Shown: in pieces, positions 31,676-41,479 of the stretch | Layout: every line of letters starts with the position of its first letter | Position numbering within the stretch: the first letter of the stretch is position 1 | Assembly (NCBI GenBank): GCA_001600695.1 | Contig: BCKQ01000003.1 | Coordinates: forward strand, 992,001-1,056,000 | Length of the DNA: 64,000 nt | Direction: 5' to 3' | Origin: Ascoidea asiatica | Lineage: Eukaryota > Ascomycota > Saccharomycetes > Ascoideales > Ascoideaceae | Made by a program: the position numbers and the translations under genes | The notes under the pieces: generated by a model | Databases searched by the model: none | Told to the model about the DNA's origin: nothing | What the model saw: only the letters and a program-made list of their open reading frames with translations

Positions 31676-31681
31676 ACGCGT
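31676..31681. promoter_or_regulatory. Second MCB box ACGCGT upstream of CTF18
   Basis: Perfect box 46 bases from the first. MBF (Mbp1/Swi6) sites typically come in such clusters in front of replication genes. Confidence 0.65.
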
Positions 31682-32501
31682 TGTTCTTTTCAAAGGTGCT
31701 CCACAAAACCAGCCTCAAATTGGTATCCTCGGCCAGAGAGCCTCCTCTACCCGAAATGGGTAAAAATCGGCCAAACGGTCCGCTTTCTCGGTCAATTTCC
31801 ATTTGGCTCTCTTTCTTCTCAATCAAACATAAATCAGGTTTTTCCTCCATAAGGTTTTTTTTCACTTATTCATGGTTTACGAATAATAATAGTATGATTT
31901 GATCAAATTGAATATATTCACTTTTTCAATAGATAATCTCTTTTTTCAATGAATCAAAATCAAATTCAAATGAAGTTTTGAAATGATTATCCTGCTAATA
32001 AACCTTGCTGTAAAAGTATTAAAATATAATGCATTTAAGTGAATACTGAATTGAGCAAAATTAAAAAAATTTATAAACACAAAAAAAATAAAAGGCAAAT
32101 AAATAATGCAAGATACTTTTTCTCATTTCTTGGGTATGTGTTGAAGTTGATTATCTATGGTAATAATTGAGTAAATGATGCAAACGTGATATATCCAAAT
32201 GTTAGACTTTTTAGTAAATTGTCTTTAATCCATATCACAGAATAATCCAGCAAAAAGTTTTTTTTTTGGCTTTCATATTATGTTTTAAAATTTCAATCAT
32301 GAATTGCATAAATCATTACCATTCTTTTTTTTGATTGAATTAAGTCATTATCAAATATGTTTAAATACAGTATATATAAATCTGGAAATTTCCAATGAAA
32401 TTTTTATTAATTGTTATGTCAAATATATATTATATATATATATATTTAGTTATAAATTATAAACTCAAAAAAATTAAAAAAAAAGTGGAAGATAAGTAAA
32501 A

Positions 32502-33533
32502 ATGAGAAGAGAAACAAATTTTTATTTAAAGAAAGAATGTAATCCAAATGATTTAAATTTATATTTAAAATATGTAAATATTAGTGATTATCAATTATTT
32601 TGTAAAAAGAATAAATTTAAATTAAATTCTACAAACAATAATAAATCAATATTTACAAAATTATATGAAATTAGAGATATAATAAGATTAAATTCATTAT
32701 TTTTTATTAAAGTATTTATATTATCAAGTATAACTGGATTAAATGGTTTACTTGAATATTGTTATCAGAATAGTAAAAATAAATATTTATTTGATAGTTT
32801 TATTAAACCAAATTTTATCAATATTAAAGAAAATAAAAATGAGAATGAAAATTATGATGATGACAATGAAAATAAGAGTAAATATTTGAAAAAAGAGGAA
32901 ATGAGTATTGAATTATTAAGTATAATAGGTCACTGTATTTTAAGAGTTTTACCCAATAAATTTTCTTTAGTTGAATCAATAAGATCACAACTTGGATTCC
33001 ATGACATATTTGAAATTACAGATGAATTAATTTCGAATGAAAGACTTAAAAAAGACTGTGAAAGTATAGATGAAGATAATAAAGAGGATAAAGATTATAA
33101 TCGATTAAAATTACTTATAAATTTTCAAAAATGGGCAAGAATTATAGAAAATAAGTTTTTAATTAAAAAACAAGATTCAATTGATATTTTAAGATTAATT
33201 TTATCAAATTCAGATCATGAAATTATTGATATTTTGATTAATAAAAATTTATCATTAAAATTATATCCTGTAAGATTTTTATTTACTGGAAAATCATTAT
33301 TTAATTATTATATTTCATTTTTTGAAATTGAGAAATTTCTTAATTCAAATTTACTTGTTGATAGTATTATTATTGCTAATCCAAGAGTTTGTCCAATTGA
33401 TTATTCTTCCAAAAAAAAAAAATTGGAAAAGATTAGAATCAGATTAGTGGAATTATTACAAAGCTTAGCTCATGGATCAAATATGATTCGACATGAACAA
33501 CCACCACCAGGGAGTTATAGATTAAACTATTGA
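32502..33533 (+). CDS. Unrecognised 343-residue protein, possible helical repeat
   Basis: A complete open frame with good start context and normal codon use, but I do not recognise the family. It starts MRRETNFYLKKECNPNDLNL. Helix-rich segments (for example KLYEIRDIIRLNSLFFIKVF and LLSIIGHCILRVL) alternate with a charged Asn/Glu/Lys linker at about 105-130. No clear signal peptide or transmembrane span is present. The C-terminal 20 residues, containing AHGSNMIRHEQPPPGSYRL, look the most constrained: they hold Pro, Gly, His and Arg unlike the Lys/Asn/Ile-rich body. The gene is divergent from CTF18 across 1.0 kb. It could be a fast-evolving subunit of a complex; nothing in the sequence fixes a function. 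Confidence 0.7.
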   Translation: MRRETNFYLKKECNPNDLNLYLKYVNISDYQLFCKKNKFKLNSTNNNKSIFTKLYEIRDIIRLNSLFFIKVFILSSITGLNGLLEYCYQNSKNKYLFDSFIKPNFINIKENKNENENYDDDNENKSKYLKKEEMSIELLSIIGHCILRVLPNKFSLVESIRSQLGFHDIFEITDELISNERLKKDCESIDEDNKEDKDYNRLKLLINFQKWARIIENKFLIKKQDSIDILRLILSNSDHEIIDILINKNLSLKLYPVRFLFTGKSLFNYYISFFEIEKFLNSNLLVDSIIIANPRVCPIDYSSKKKKLEKIRIRLVELLQSLAHGSNMIRHEQPPPGSYRLNY

Positions 33534-34139
33534 GGCTTACCACAATACTTCCTTTACTTATTACTTAATCATTTGGTATTTATCATTCACTTCTGTTCCC
33601 TTTATTTCCTGTTTATATTTTGATATTCCCTTTCATTACCAGTTCCAAGTAAAATTAAATTAGATTAGATTAGATTATATTCACTTCTTCGTGTTTCAAC
33701 GAGCGAAACGTTTTTTGCCCGGTATTCACGGCTCTTTATCTTCCGAGACAGTTCACGGTTGATTAAATCCCGTGCCAGCACTGTGGATCTACTTTTAAGA
33801 ACCACTCCACTGGTTCCTGTCACCTGCTTTTTCATAAGCGATGCGAATAAACTTTAATTGCCGAACTTTTCCGCTGCTGTTTTAAATTGTTTTTTTTTCT
33901 TTCTCGTTTCCTGCCATTCTTTTTATTTTTTAGTCGAGATTATTGAAAACTTTTCATCTCACTTCAGTCTTGAGGATATTATTTTCTTTTATTGAAACCT
34001 TTTGTCTCACATATTTCTATTTTTCTGCAATATCTTTTCAACTCTAAGACAAATTTATTTCATCATCATTAAGAATAAGAATAATATCAATATAATATCA
34101 GTATATGTATATATATATCAAAGAAATCAGGGTTTCAAA
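33534..34139. other. Intergenic and promoter of the PQ-loop transporter gene
   Basis: About 0.6 kb. A GC-richer island at 33690-33870 contains CCCGGTATTCACGG and related CGG words. T-rich and ATATAT tracts lie just before the YPQ1 start. No gene seen. Confidence 0.6.
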
Positions 34140-35111
34140 ATGTTTAATGCTCCATTACCTCCATCTTTTATAATTGATGCAGAAGCAGTTAGTAGTATAA
34201 CTGGATCAATATCAATAACATGTTGGATAATTGTATTTTTACCACAAATTTATGAAAATTTTTATAGAAAAAGTGCAGATGGATTATCATTATCATTTAT
34301 AATATTATGGCTTTTAGGTGATATATTTAATGTAATTGGATCAATATTACAAAAAGTTTTACCAACAATGATAGTTTTAGCAATTTATTATACATTTGCA
34401 GATTTATTATTATTATATCAATTTATAATTTATAGAAATAATAATAATATTGATAAAATTCATTTTAATCCAATAAATCCAATTAATGGAGAAGAAGATT
34501 TAATTGAAGAAGCTTTAATTGATAGTATAATTTTAAAAAAAGATTCAAATTCTATAAAAATTAGAAAATTTTTTATAAATTTTTTAATGATTTTTTTAGT
34601 TTTAATATCTGGAATTATTGGATGGTATTTTTCAGATAATTCAAATCATCATGATAATGATAATGATAATGGCAATAACAATAACAATAACAATGATAAT
34701 GAATTGAAATTTAATTTAATTGCACAAATTTTTGGATATTTATGTGCAATATTATATCTTGGATCAAGAATTCCACAAATTTTTTTAAATTTTAAAAGAA
34801 AATCATGTGAAGGAATTTCATTTATGTTTTTTTTATTTGCATGTTTAGGTAATTTAACTTATGTTATAAGTATATTATCTGTAAATAAAGCAAATTTTAA
34901 TTATATTTTAATTAATTTAAGTTGGATTATTGGTAGTGTTGGTACATTATTTTTAGATTTTATTATTTTTATTCAATTTTTTGTTTATAATGAATTTGAT
35001 AAATCAATAATTATTGATAATGATGATGAAAGTCCATTAATTCAAAATTATAATAATATTAATAATCAAGAAATTAGAATATCTGAAAATTATGGTGGAA
35101 TTTCAGAATAA
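34140..35111 (+). CDS. YPQ1: PQ-loop vacuolar cationic amino acid transporter (Ypq family)
   Basis: Ypq1-3 are seven-span vacuolar membrane proteins that move lysine, arginine or histidine. I choose the Met at 34140 because it gives MFNAPLPPSFIIDAEAVSSI at the expected distance from the first span; an in-frame Met at 34002 adds a Leu/Ile/Lys-rich extension that looks like leader. 323 residues. The first PQ loop, FLPQIYENFYRKSADGLS, is at about 31-48 and the second, RIPQIFLNFKRKSCEGIS, at about 207-226, each followed by two to three hydrophobic spans. A charged Asn/Asp-rich loop at about 155-195 joins the two halves. The tail is acidic. YPQ1, YPQ2 and RTC2/YPQ3 cannot be told apart here. Confidence 0.87.
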   Translation: MFNAPLPPSFIIDAEAVSSITGSISITCWIIVFLPQIYENFYRKSADGLSLSFIILWLLGDIFNVIGSILQKVLPTMIVLAIYYTFADLLLLYQFIIYRNNNNIDKIHFNPINPINGEEDLIEEALIDSIILKKDSNSIKIRKFFINFLMIFLVLISGIIGWYFSDNSNHHDNDNDNGNNNNNNNDNELKFNLIAQIFGYLCAILYLGSRIPQIFLNFKRKSCEGISFMFFLFACLGNLTYVISILSVNKANFNYILINLSWIIGSVGTLFLDFIIFIQFFVYNEFDKSIIIDNDDESPLIQNYNNINNQEIRISENYGGISE

Positions 35112-35717
35112 TCATTAATGAATATACTCATTTTACTTTATTCTCAATATAGTAGAGAATATATTGAATTATTATTAATTGATTATTGTATAAGATTTGG
35201 TTCATTGGTATAATCAATATTCAATAGAATGAATATATTTTCCAATCAATTTTAGTTATATTATTAAATTTATCTATAAATCTAATCACATTTCATTTCA
35301 TTTGATACAAAAATTTATTCATTTATTCTATTGAACTATCAGTTATTCATTCAAATTATTCATTGAAGTGTTAAGTATTTTGTACTTCAAAATATAAATA
35401 ATAAACGCTTAATCAGTACTTCCTATGTTACCATAGTAATATATAATAAATAAATAATCATATCACCACTTAACATAACATTAAATACTTTCCTCATTGA
35501 AATATTATTTAATTGTGAAATATATGTAAAGTTACTGTAGAGTTTCTGTAAGGGTATTATTTAAAAAAAAATTATTGAATTATTTAATTAAATTGAAAAA
35601 TTAAGCTTAAAGATGCCCAATTGGGATTACGGGATCCGGCAGTAATAGCCGGTGAAGGTCGGTGAGAGTCGGTATAGGATAGGAAATAAGCGCAGGCAAG
35701 GCGACTGCTGACATAAT

Positions 35718-35748
35718 CCGGAACCTTTTTTTCAGAAAAGGGTTCCGG
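35718..35748. other. Inverted repeat CCGGAACC / GGTTCCGG
   Basis: Perfect 8-base arms at 35718-35725 and 35741-35748 around a 15-base loop whose T run and A run can extend the stem with one bulge. It lies in the island of the convergent interval. A CCGGC/GCCGG inverted repeat lies about 75 bases to the left. Confidence 0.7.
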
Positions 35749-35820
35749 CCTTAGCCGTGCACGGAGCCAGTTGAAACTGCGGAACACCCTCGGAACAAAA
35801 AAAAATAAAAGTATTACAGT

Positions 35821-35840
35821 CACGTGCTTATAAACACGTG
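35821..35840. promoter_or_regulatory. Paired CACGTG E-boxes around a TATA-like core
   Basis: CACGTG at 35821-35826 and 35835-35840 with TTATAAA between. The first is in GTCACGTG context (Cbf1-type). Confidence 0.5.
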
Positions 35841-36539
35841 AAGACATATTCTGCTAAGAGTTGTGTACCAAAGGGATGGGTGTCTTGGGCTGCAGTGCTT
35901 AAGTATGGAGTAAGAGTGCACAGTGGTTGTGTAAAGTTACAGTACAGAAACAGAGGCAGATAGGTAACAAAGTTAACTGTAAAGTTACTGCTAAATTCAT
36001 TTCTCGTAATGTTATTATAAAATAAAAGTAATTTGAAAGTAATTTGAAAGTAATCTGATAGCTTTTTGAAAGTATTCATCTTTAAAACTCGTATCAATCA
36101 ATATCTTTTATTAATATTCAAATGTTCAATTTGGGTGATTGACTGCTTCAATTGAAGAAGAATATGAAAAATGAATTCAAAAATGATCAAAAAATGGCTT
36201 TGCTTTGTGTAATCTCATAATGGGTTATGGGTTTTCTGCTTTCATTTTTTATGATTATACTGTATATTATTATTCCACTCTTACAATACTCAAAATAACT
36301 GGCCTATTGAATGAATTATTTCTAATCAATGCCAATCGTAATTAACTTAAAAGAAAAAATCGCCATATACCAAATACTAAAATATTTTAGTTCAGCTAAT
36401 TTAGTCCATGAATAATATTTTGAGAACTATTTAAGATACTTTACCCTTTAATGTCAAATATATTCAAATACAATCACAATTACAAATACAATGGAAAGTA
36501 AAAGTAAAGGTCAAAGCGAGATTTGAAGTGAGAGTAAAA

Positions 36540-36782
36540 ATGAATGTGAATATCAATCTACACGACTATTACAGTTCCGTAATATTTCTCATGTTGATCT
36601 TTACTTTAATTTTTTATTTTATTTACCATTTCTTACCCAGTGCAATTGGTAAAACTTTCCACTTTCCACTTTCTACTTTCCACTCTTCAAAGTTACTTCT
36701 CTATTATTTTAATCTCTTTCATTTAATGTACAGAAAAGGAGTACTATCGTTATTTAAGACTAATTCTTTATTTATCTTTTAA
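36540..36782 (+). CDS. Possible small membrane protein (80 residues), doubtful
   Basis: An open frame starts MNVNINLHDYYSSVIFLMLI. It has one strong hydrophobic segment at about 13-32, then a Ser/Phe/Leu-rich tail that may be untranslated or intronic. The first 37 residues look like a short tail-anchored or single-span peptide. It lies about 0.7 kb downstream of the promoter-like island at 35.6-35.95 kb. No family is recognised. T-rich DNA can give such frames by chance, so I rate it low. Confidence 0.2.
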   Translation: MNVNINLHDYYSSVIFLMLIFTLIFYFIYHFLPSAIGKTFHFPLSTFHSSKLLLYYFNLFHLMYRKGVLSLFKTNSLFIF

Positions 36783-37429
36783 TTTCTTTTTCGGTTATAA
36801 ATAAGGTTAATTTATATTAAAGCCTCAATATCAAATTTCTAGGAATTAAAATACATCTTGATTTATAAAAAAAAAAACAAAAAAAAAAATTGATCGACGA
36901 GTATTATTTTTATTCTTCTTGATCTTCTTTTCTATCCTTGATCTTCAATTCATTGAAATTGTTAATCATTGTTCTTTTCAATAACAATTTCGGAAAAAAA
37001 AAAAAAGGGAATAAAAAAATGGAAATCAAAACAAAAGTAAAAAAAAAAGAAATCTAATCTGTTTACCTAATTTTACCGGCACTGTACAATAATAATTTAT
37101 AAATTTACTTAATTATTAAAATATTTAACAAATGATTAAACTCAATCATTATGACCAATCTTGTTCTGACAATACTGACCGTACATTTCTTTTGAATTCT
37201 ACAGTTACATTTTTTTTTTCAAAGTAACGTAATTTTAATTACATCGTGCTAATTATGAATAGCCAATCAAGTGAATTTGAATAAAATATATCTCATTCAT
37301 TTCAATTCATTTCGATATATTCCAAATTATCTCACTTCATTTTTAAAAGGGGGTTCAACACAATATTCAAAAAAATAGGGGGGAATATAAAAAATAAAAC
37401 AAAAATAAAACAAATGTAAAATCAAACAT

Positions 37430-37443
37430 TAACGTTAACGTTA
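37430..37443. repeat. 14-base palindrome TAACGTTAACGTTA
   Basis: Two overlapping TAACGTTA palindromes in the convergent interval. Confidence 0.7.
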
Positions 37444-38123
37444 TCAATACTGTATGTAAAATGTACAATTTAATCCAAACGTAATACTTACTTATTATTT
37501 TTAATAATTTTGAAGAATAAAAATACTTTTAACAAATAAAAAATCTATAAATTTGACTATGGAATGGAATATAAAAAAAGGAAACAACAATAAGCACAAC
37601 ATCAAAAAAAATAAAAATAAAAATAAAAATAAAAATAAATAATACGGAACAAAATGCAAAAAAAGAACAAAGCAAAACGATAAAAATAAATTTGAAACTG
37701 AAATTGAAAAGGAAATTGAACAAAAGGTAAAAACAAAACAAAATAGAAGAAAAGAAGTAAATCAGAAGAATATATAGAAGTAGAAACAGAAGCAATTGTA
37801 GAAATAGAAGAAAATAAAAATAAAAACAAATAGAAAAAGAAAAGCTAGACATAATAAAACCCCCAAATTTGTAAATAGAACAGCGTAAACTAATTAAATT
37901 AAAATAATAATTATATGCTTATACAATACAATATTATATATTTCAATTAATTCATTCATTTATAACTCATCCAGGCAAATTTTATTGAATCTTGGATCTT
38001 TCTTTCAGGAAATTGAAAAGGTCATCAGGAAAAACGTTAAAAAGTTTTTTTTTTTTTTTTACGTATTATATGTATACATTTGTAACAATTAACACTTAAA
38101 AACAAAAACTAAGAGAAAATGAA

Positions 38124-40094
38124 TCAAGAAATTGAAGATATCTGATAGTAATCAACTATAAAGCTAACCTTTTGAGAATATGAATAAGTATCATTTAATA
38201 AATAATTATGAAATATTATATTTGATTGAATTTCATTTGAAATTATAGCTAAAAAACTTTGTGGAATATCTTTATTTAAAATCATTTTCATTACTAAATC
38301 ACTTGCAATTTTATAAAGTTCTCTACTTTGTTTTAATTGATTACTTAATGCTTCTAAAGTAGCTTCATATTTTTCTTTCAATTGTGAAGAATTTCCTGAA
38401 TTTAAATTTGAAGTAAAATTAGGTTTAGATATTCTTGAATTATTTGGTGCTGTATATTTTTCATGAATTATTCCAAGACTTGGACTTTGTGTAAAATCGG
38501 TCGAATAATAAGGATTAGAAAAATTAGTTATATCAGATTGAATATGTTGATTATTTAATAAACTATTACTATTATTGTTATTACTGATATTATTATTATT
38601 ATTATTATCCATATTACTAAAACTGTTCAATCCATTAGCAAAGGAATTAACCTGAAACTGTTGTCCAGTTTGAAGTTGAATAGAAGAAGAATTATTGAAT
38701 GTATTCGAATATAATTCATTTGAAAGTCCATCTTTATATGTTTGCCCATAAGGCATTAATTCTTGACTTGTAGTTGAAGATATTTGAAAATTTATTATAT
38801 TGTTATCAAACTGATTATTTTCATTTGTTAGACCTGTAGTGTTTAATATCGGAGCTTTAGCTGAAGGATATGTTAATTGATTAGAATCAAATGTATTTAA
38901 TTCAGTTTGGCTTAAATCAAACGTTTGATTAAAAGGAGTTGAACCTGAATTAGTACTTTCTGTATTATTCATATAATAAAACTGATTTGGAAACTGATTT
39001 GGTTCTAAACTGGATGTTTTGAAAGCATTAAAAGTATTTCCAATATTTACGTTAGAGTTTATATTGACATTTACATTTGAATTATTAATAATGTTTTTGT
39101 TTTCATTATTATAAGAGGATAAGTTTGATTTTTCTTCATTTATGAATAAAACATTATCTGCCATATTTGCAGATTCATTTGAGCATAATGATATAGAAGA
39201 ACTTGGAGTTGGAATATTGAGAGAAATAGAACTTGAAGCAGAATTTGTAATTGGACTATTATTTTGATTATGATTTTGATTTTGTATTTTATCAGTAAAA
39301 TCGATCGATGATTTACTATTATTTTCCCTAATGATATTTAAATCAACAGATGAAAGTCTTGCTTTAGAATTTTCTTTTTGTTGATTAGAAAACTTTTGAT
39401 AAATAAAATTATGATATAAATAAAGGTATTCAGCTTTACCCTTTTTAGTTAATTTTGAAATTAAATGCTTTTTTTTACTTAAGATAAATTTTATATCACC
39501 AATAATTCTATGACTTTCAATTGGAGAATTTTTATTAAAATTTGGATCAATGGAACCCTTGATTAGATTATCAAATTTTTCAAAATGATTTATATTTATA
39601 GTAAAACAATTATTAACTAAATCATAATTGAATCCCAAAATTACTGATAATTCTTGTAATAAAATAAAAGTATCATGTTCATGAGCAATAACTTTATGTA
39701 ATTCGGCTCTTAATTTTTTAACTTGAAATTTAGATGATAAATTTGGATATAATTGAATTAATTTATTTTGTGCAAAGATATAAGTTGATCTTTGAAAATC
39801 TGAAGATTTTTCTTTAGTTAATGAATTATTCAATGCCTTTGGGAGCTTATCTGAAGATATTTTTTTATTTGAATCAATTTTTACAGGTATATTCGAATTA
39901 TTAATATCATTATTTTGACTATCTAATTTAATAATCTTTGAAGTATTTAAGTTTAAATTTGAATCTGAATTTGCTTTTGATTTTGAATTTAGAATTGAAT
40001 TTGAATCACTTAATAAAAATTTTATAAAATTTAATTTCATATCTGTTGTCCATCTGGAATGATCTTGAGTTGAAGCTCCTTTTCCTTGTGCCAT
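38124..40094 (-). CDS. Myb/SANT-like DNA-binding regulator
   Basis: 656 residues. The N-terminal part carries a split Myb/SANT-like domain of the type found in fungal and plant transposase-related regulators: SRWTTDMKLNFIKFLLSDSN at about 13-32, a Ser/Asn/Lys-rich insert, then about 105-190 with FAQNKLIQLYPNLSSKFQVK, LRAELHKVIAHEHDTFILLQ and LGFNYDLVNNCFTININHF. The last segment matches the GFGWDEETKTV region of that family. The middle is Ser/Asn/Gln-rich like an activation domain. A helical, possibly coiled-coil C-terminal segment (about 570-640) could dimerise. I cannot name an orthologue. The 5' side faces a 4.8 kb non-coding interval. Confidence 0.75.
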   Translation of the reverse strand: MAQGKGASTQDHSRWTTDMKLNFIKFLLSDSNSILNSKSKANSDSNLNLNTSKIIKLDSQNNDINNSNIPVKIDSNKKISSDKLPKALNNSLTKEKSSDFQRSTYIFAQNKLIQLYPNLSSKFQVKKLRAELHKVIAHEHDTFILLQELSVILGFNYDLVNNCFTININHFEKFDNLIKGSIDPNFNKNSPIESHRIIGDIKFILSKKKHLISKLTKKGKAEYLYLYHNFIYQKFSNQQKENSKARLSSVDLNIIRENNSKSSIDFTDKIQNQNHNQNNSPITNSASSSISLNIPTPSSSISLCSNESANMADNVLFINEEKSNLSSYNNENKNIINNSNVNVNINSNVNIGNTFNAFKTSSLEPNQFPNQFYYMNNTESTNSGSTPFNQTFDLSQTELNTFDSNQLTYPSAKAPILNTTGLTNENNQFDNNIINFQISSTTSQELMPYGQTYKDGLSNELYSNTFNNSSSIQLQTGQQFQVNSFANGLNSFSNMDNNNNNNISNNNNSNSLLNNQHIQSDITNFSNPYYSTDFTQSPSLGIIHEKYTAPNNSRISKPNFTSNLNSGNSSQLKEKYEATLEALSNQLKQSRELYKIASDLVMKMILNKDIPQSFLAIISNEIQSNIIFHNYLLNDTYSYSQKVSFIVDYYQISSIS

Positions 40095-41456
40095 TTTGAA
40101 AAATAATTTAAAAATACTATTTATTTTTCAAAGTCCTTTAATTTCTTTTATTTTTTCTTTCTATATGTATTATATGATAATAGTATATAAAAGGGGTTAT
40201 ATTAATAAACAATAATAATAATTTTGATCTATTTATTGATAACAATAAGTATTATCTTACTTTCATTTGGTTATTATTGAGAATAATTTGAAAAGAAAGA
40301 AATAAAAAATTAGGGATGGGAAATGTAATTAATTTATAATAAGAATAGATATTAGATTTTCTTCAATTTAGTAGAGAAAAAATACGTTAAAAAAATATTA
40401 AATATGTTAAATAAATATTAAATAAATATAATAGATAATAAATTAATATTATTTAAAAGTTAAATAAGTATATTAATATCAAATTAATCTAATTTTATTA
40501 GATTAAATTAAATTAGAAATTGATAGGATTCTAGAAGAAGAAATATTTGCATAAATATATTTAAACTGAAGAGATAAGTTGAAATACAGACTTTTAAATA
40601 TTTTTATATAAAATTGAATAAAGTAATTTGATTTTAAAATAAATTGATAATGTAAGAGCCAATTTAAAAAGTTTTTAAATTTAAAAATATCCAAAATTTA
40701 AATATTTTCAAAAATTTAAAAATTTAAAAATTAATTCTAATTATTATACTTAAAACTTTGAAAATTAGAAAATTAGCATAGATTGTATTAGAAATACTAA
40801 ATCAAAAACCAAAATAAAATACAAATACAAACTATTCTCTATTGGACTGTTCTCATAATCTTAGTCTTATGAAGATTCAAAGGAACTTCAAAATATATGA
40901 ATGCTGCTACTTTTATGCATAATTATAAAATATCAGTAGATTATTAGATTGAAAAATGAATATGAATATCAATTTGAATAGCAGTGTGAATATTAAAAAT
41001 GAATATGAAAATGAATTCTAATACCAAGATTCTAAAGATAATATCGGAATTAACTACTAATATTGTTTCTCATTTGTAATTGTAAATCTTCTATAAAATA
41101 ATAAACAAATATCATACATAGTAAAGTGATTTAAATTTTTAGAAATAATAAAAAAAGCCTTATTGGGGTGAATTTGAAATACTGTATAATGAAAAAAAAA
41201 GAAACGGGATTTGAATAGATTTAATTTGAACGATGGTGAGAGAATAATACAATTGGTCTTCAGTCAGATTATTTTGATAATAGCCAATTGGTTATTATTG
41301 ATAATAATTAAGAGTACGTTTCCCATTTAATGCCCATTCCCATAACTCCAAATGGAGAAATTGAGAACCAATGAAAATAATCCCATAAAACAAAACTGGG
41401 TCTAAATAACATTCAACTTAAGTTAATTAATGTTATCGGCGGGCCTACAATATTGT

Positions 41457-41479
41457 ATTGGTACGTACTACGTACCAAT
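41457..41479. promoter_or_regulatory. 23-base near-perfect palindrome with inverted CCAAT boxes
   Basis: Arms ATTGGTACGTA and TACGTACCAAT are exact reverse complements, 11 bases each, around one central C. Each arm ends in ATTGG/CCAAT and contains the self-complementary GTACGTAC-type core. Confidence 0.8.

Larger units (their letters stand above)
31473..32501. other. Divergent promoter of CTF18 and the 343-residue protein gene
   Basis: No gene. Two ACGCGT boxes and a GC-richer island (31680-31850, with CCTCGGCC, TACCCGAAATGGGTAAA and CGGCCAAACGGTCCG words) lie on the CTF18 side. The rest is AT-rich, with a TATATA tract at 32425-32445. Overlapping short frames at 31538-31902 are by-products of the GC island. 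Confidence 0.6.
35527..35989. repeat. Three dispersed copies of TGTAAAGTTAC
   Basis: The 11-base word occurs at about 35525, 35930 and 35979 within 470 bases of the convergent interval; the first and third continue CTG. Related ACTGTA/TACAGT words lie between them. Confidence 0.65.
35112..38123. other. 3.0 kb non-coding interval between converging genes, with promoter-like island
   Basis: YPQ1 and the Myb-like gene both end here, so no promoter is expected. Yet 35600-35960 is a GC-richer island with inverted repeats, paired CACGTG boxes and a TATA-like TTATAAA between them. Three copies of TGTAAAGTTAC flank the island. The right part (36850-38110) is A/T-rich with an AAATA-type repeat at 37606-37640. 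A hidden transcript is possible (see the 36540 entry), but no convincing protein gene is visible. Confidence 0.55.

Noticed and set aside
31538-31902. Frames on both strands upstream of CTF18
   Set aside because: Explained by the GC island; they overlap the MCB boxes and have no recognisable motif.
35584-36097. Two minus-strand frames in the convergent interval
   Set aside because: They coincide with the GC-richer island and show no family pattern; kept only as evidence of the island.
37529-37852. 107-codon hydrophobic minus-strand frame
   Set aside because: It is the complement of an A-rich AAATA/GAAAT repeat region and is pure Phe/Leu/Ile low complexity.
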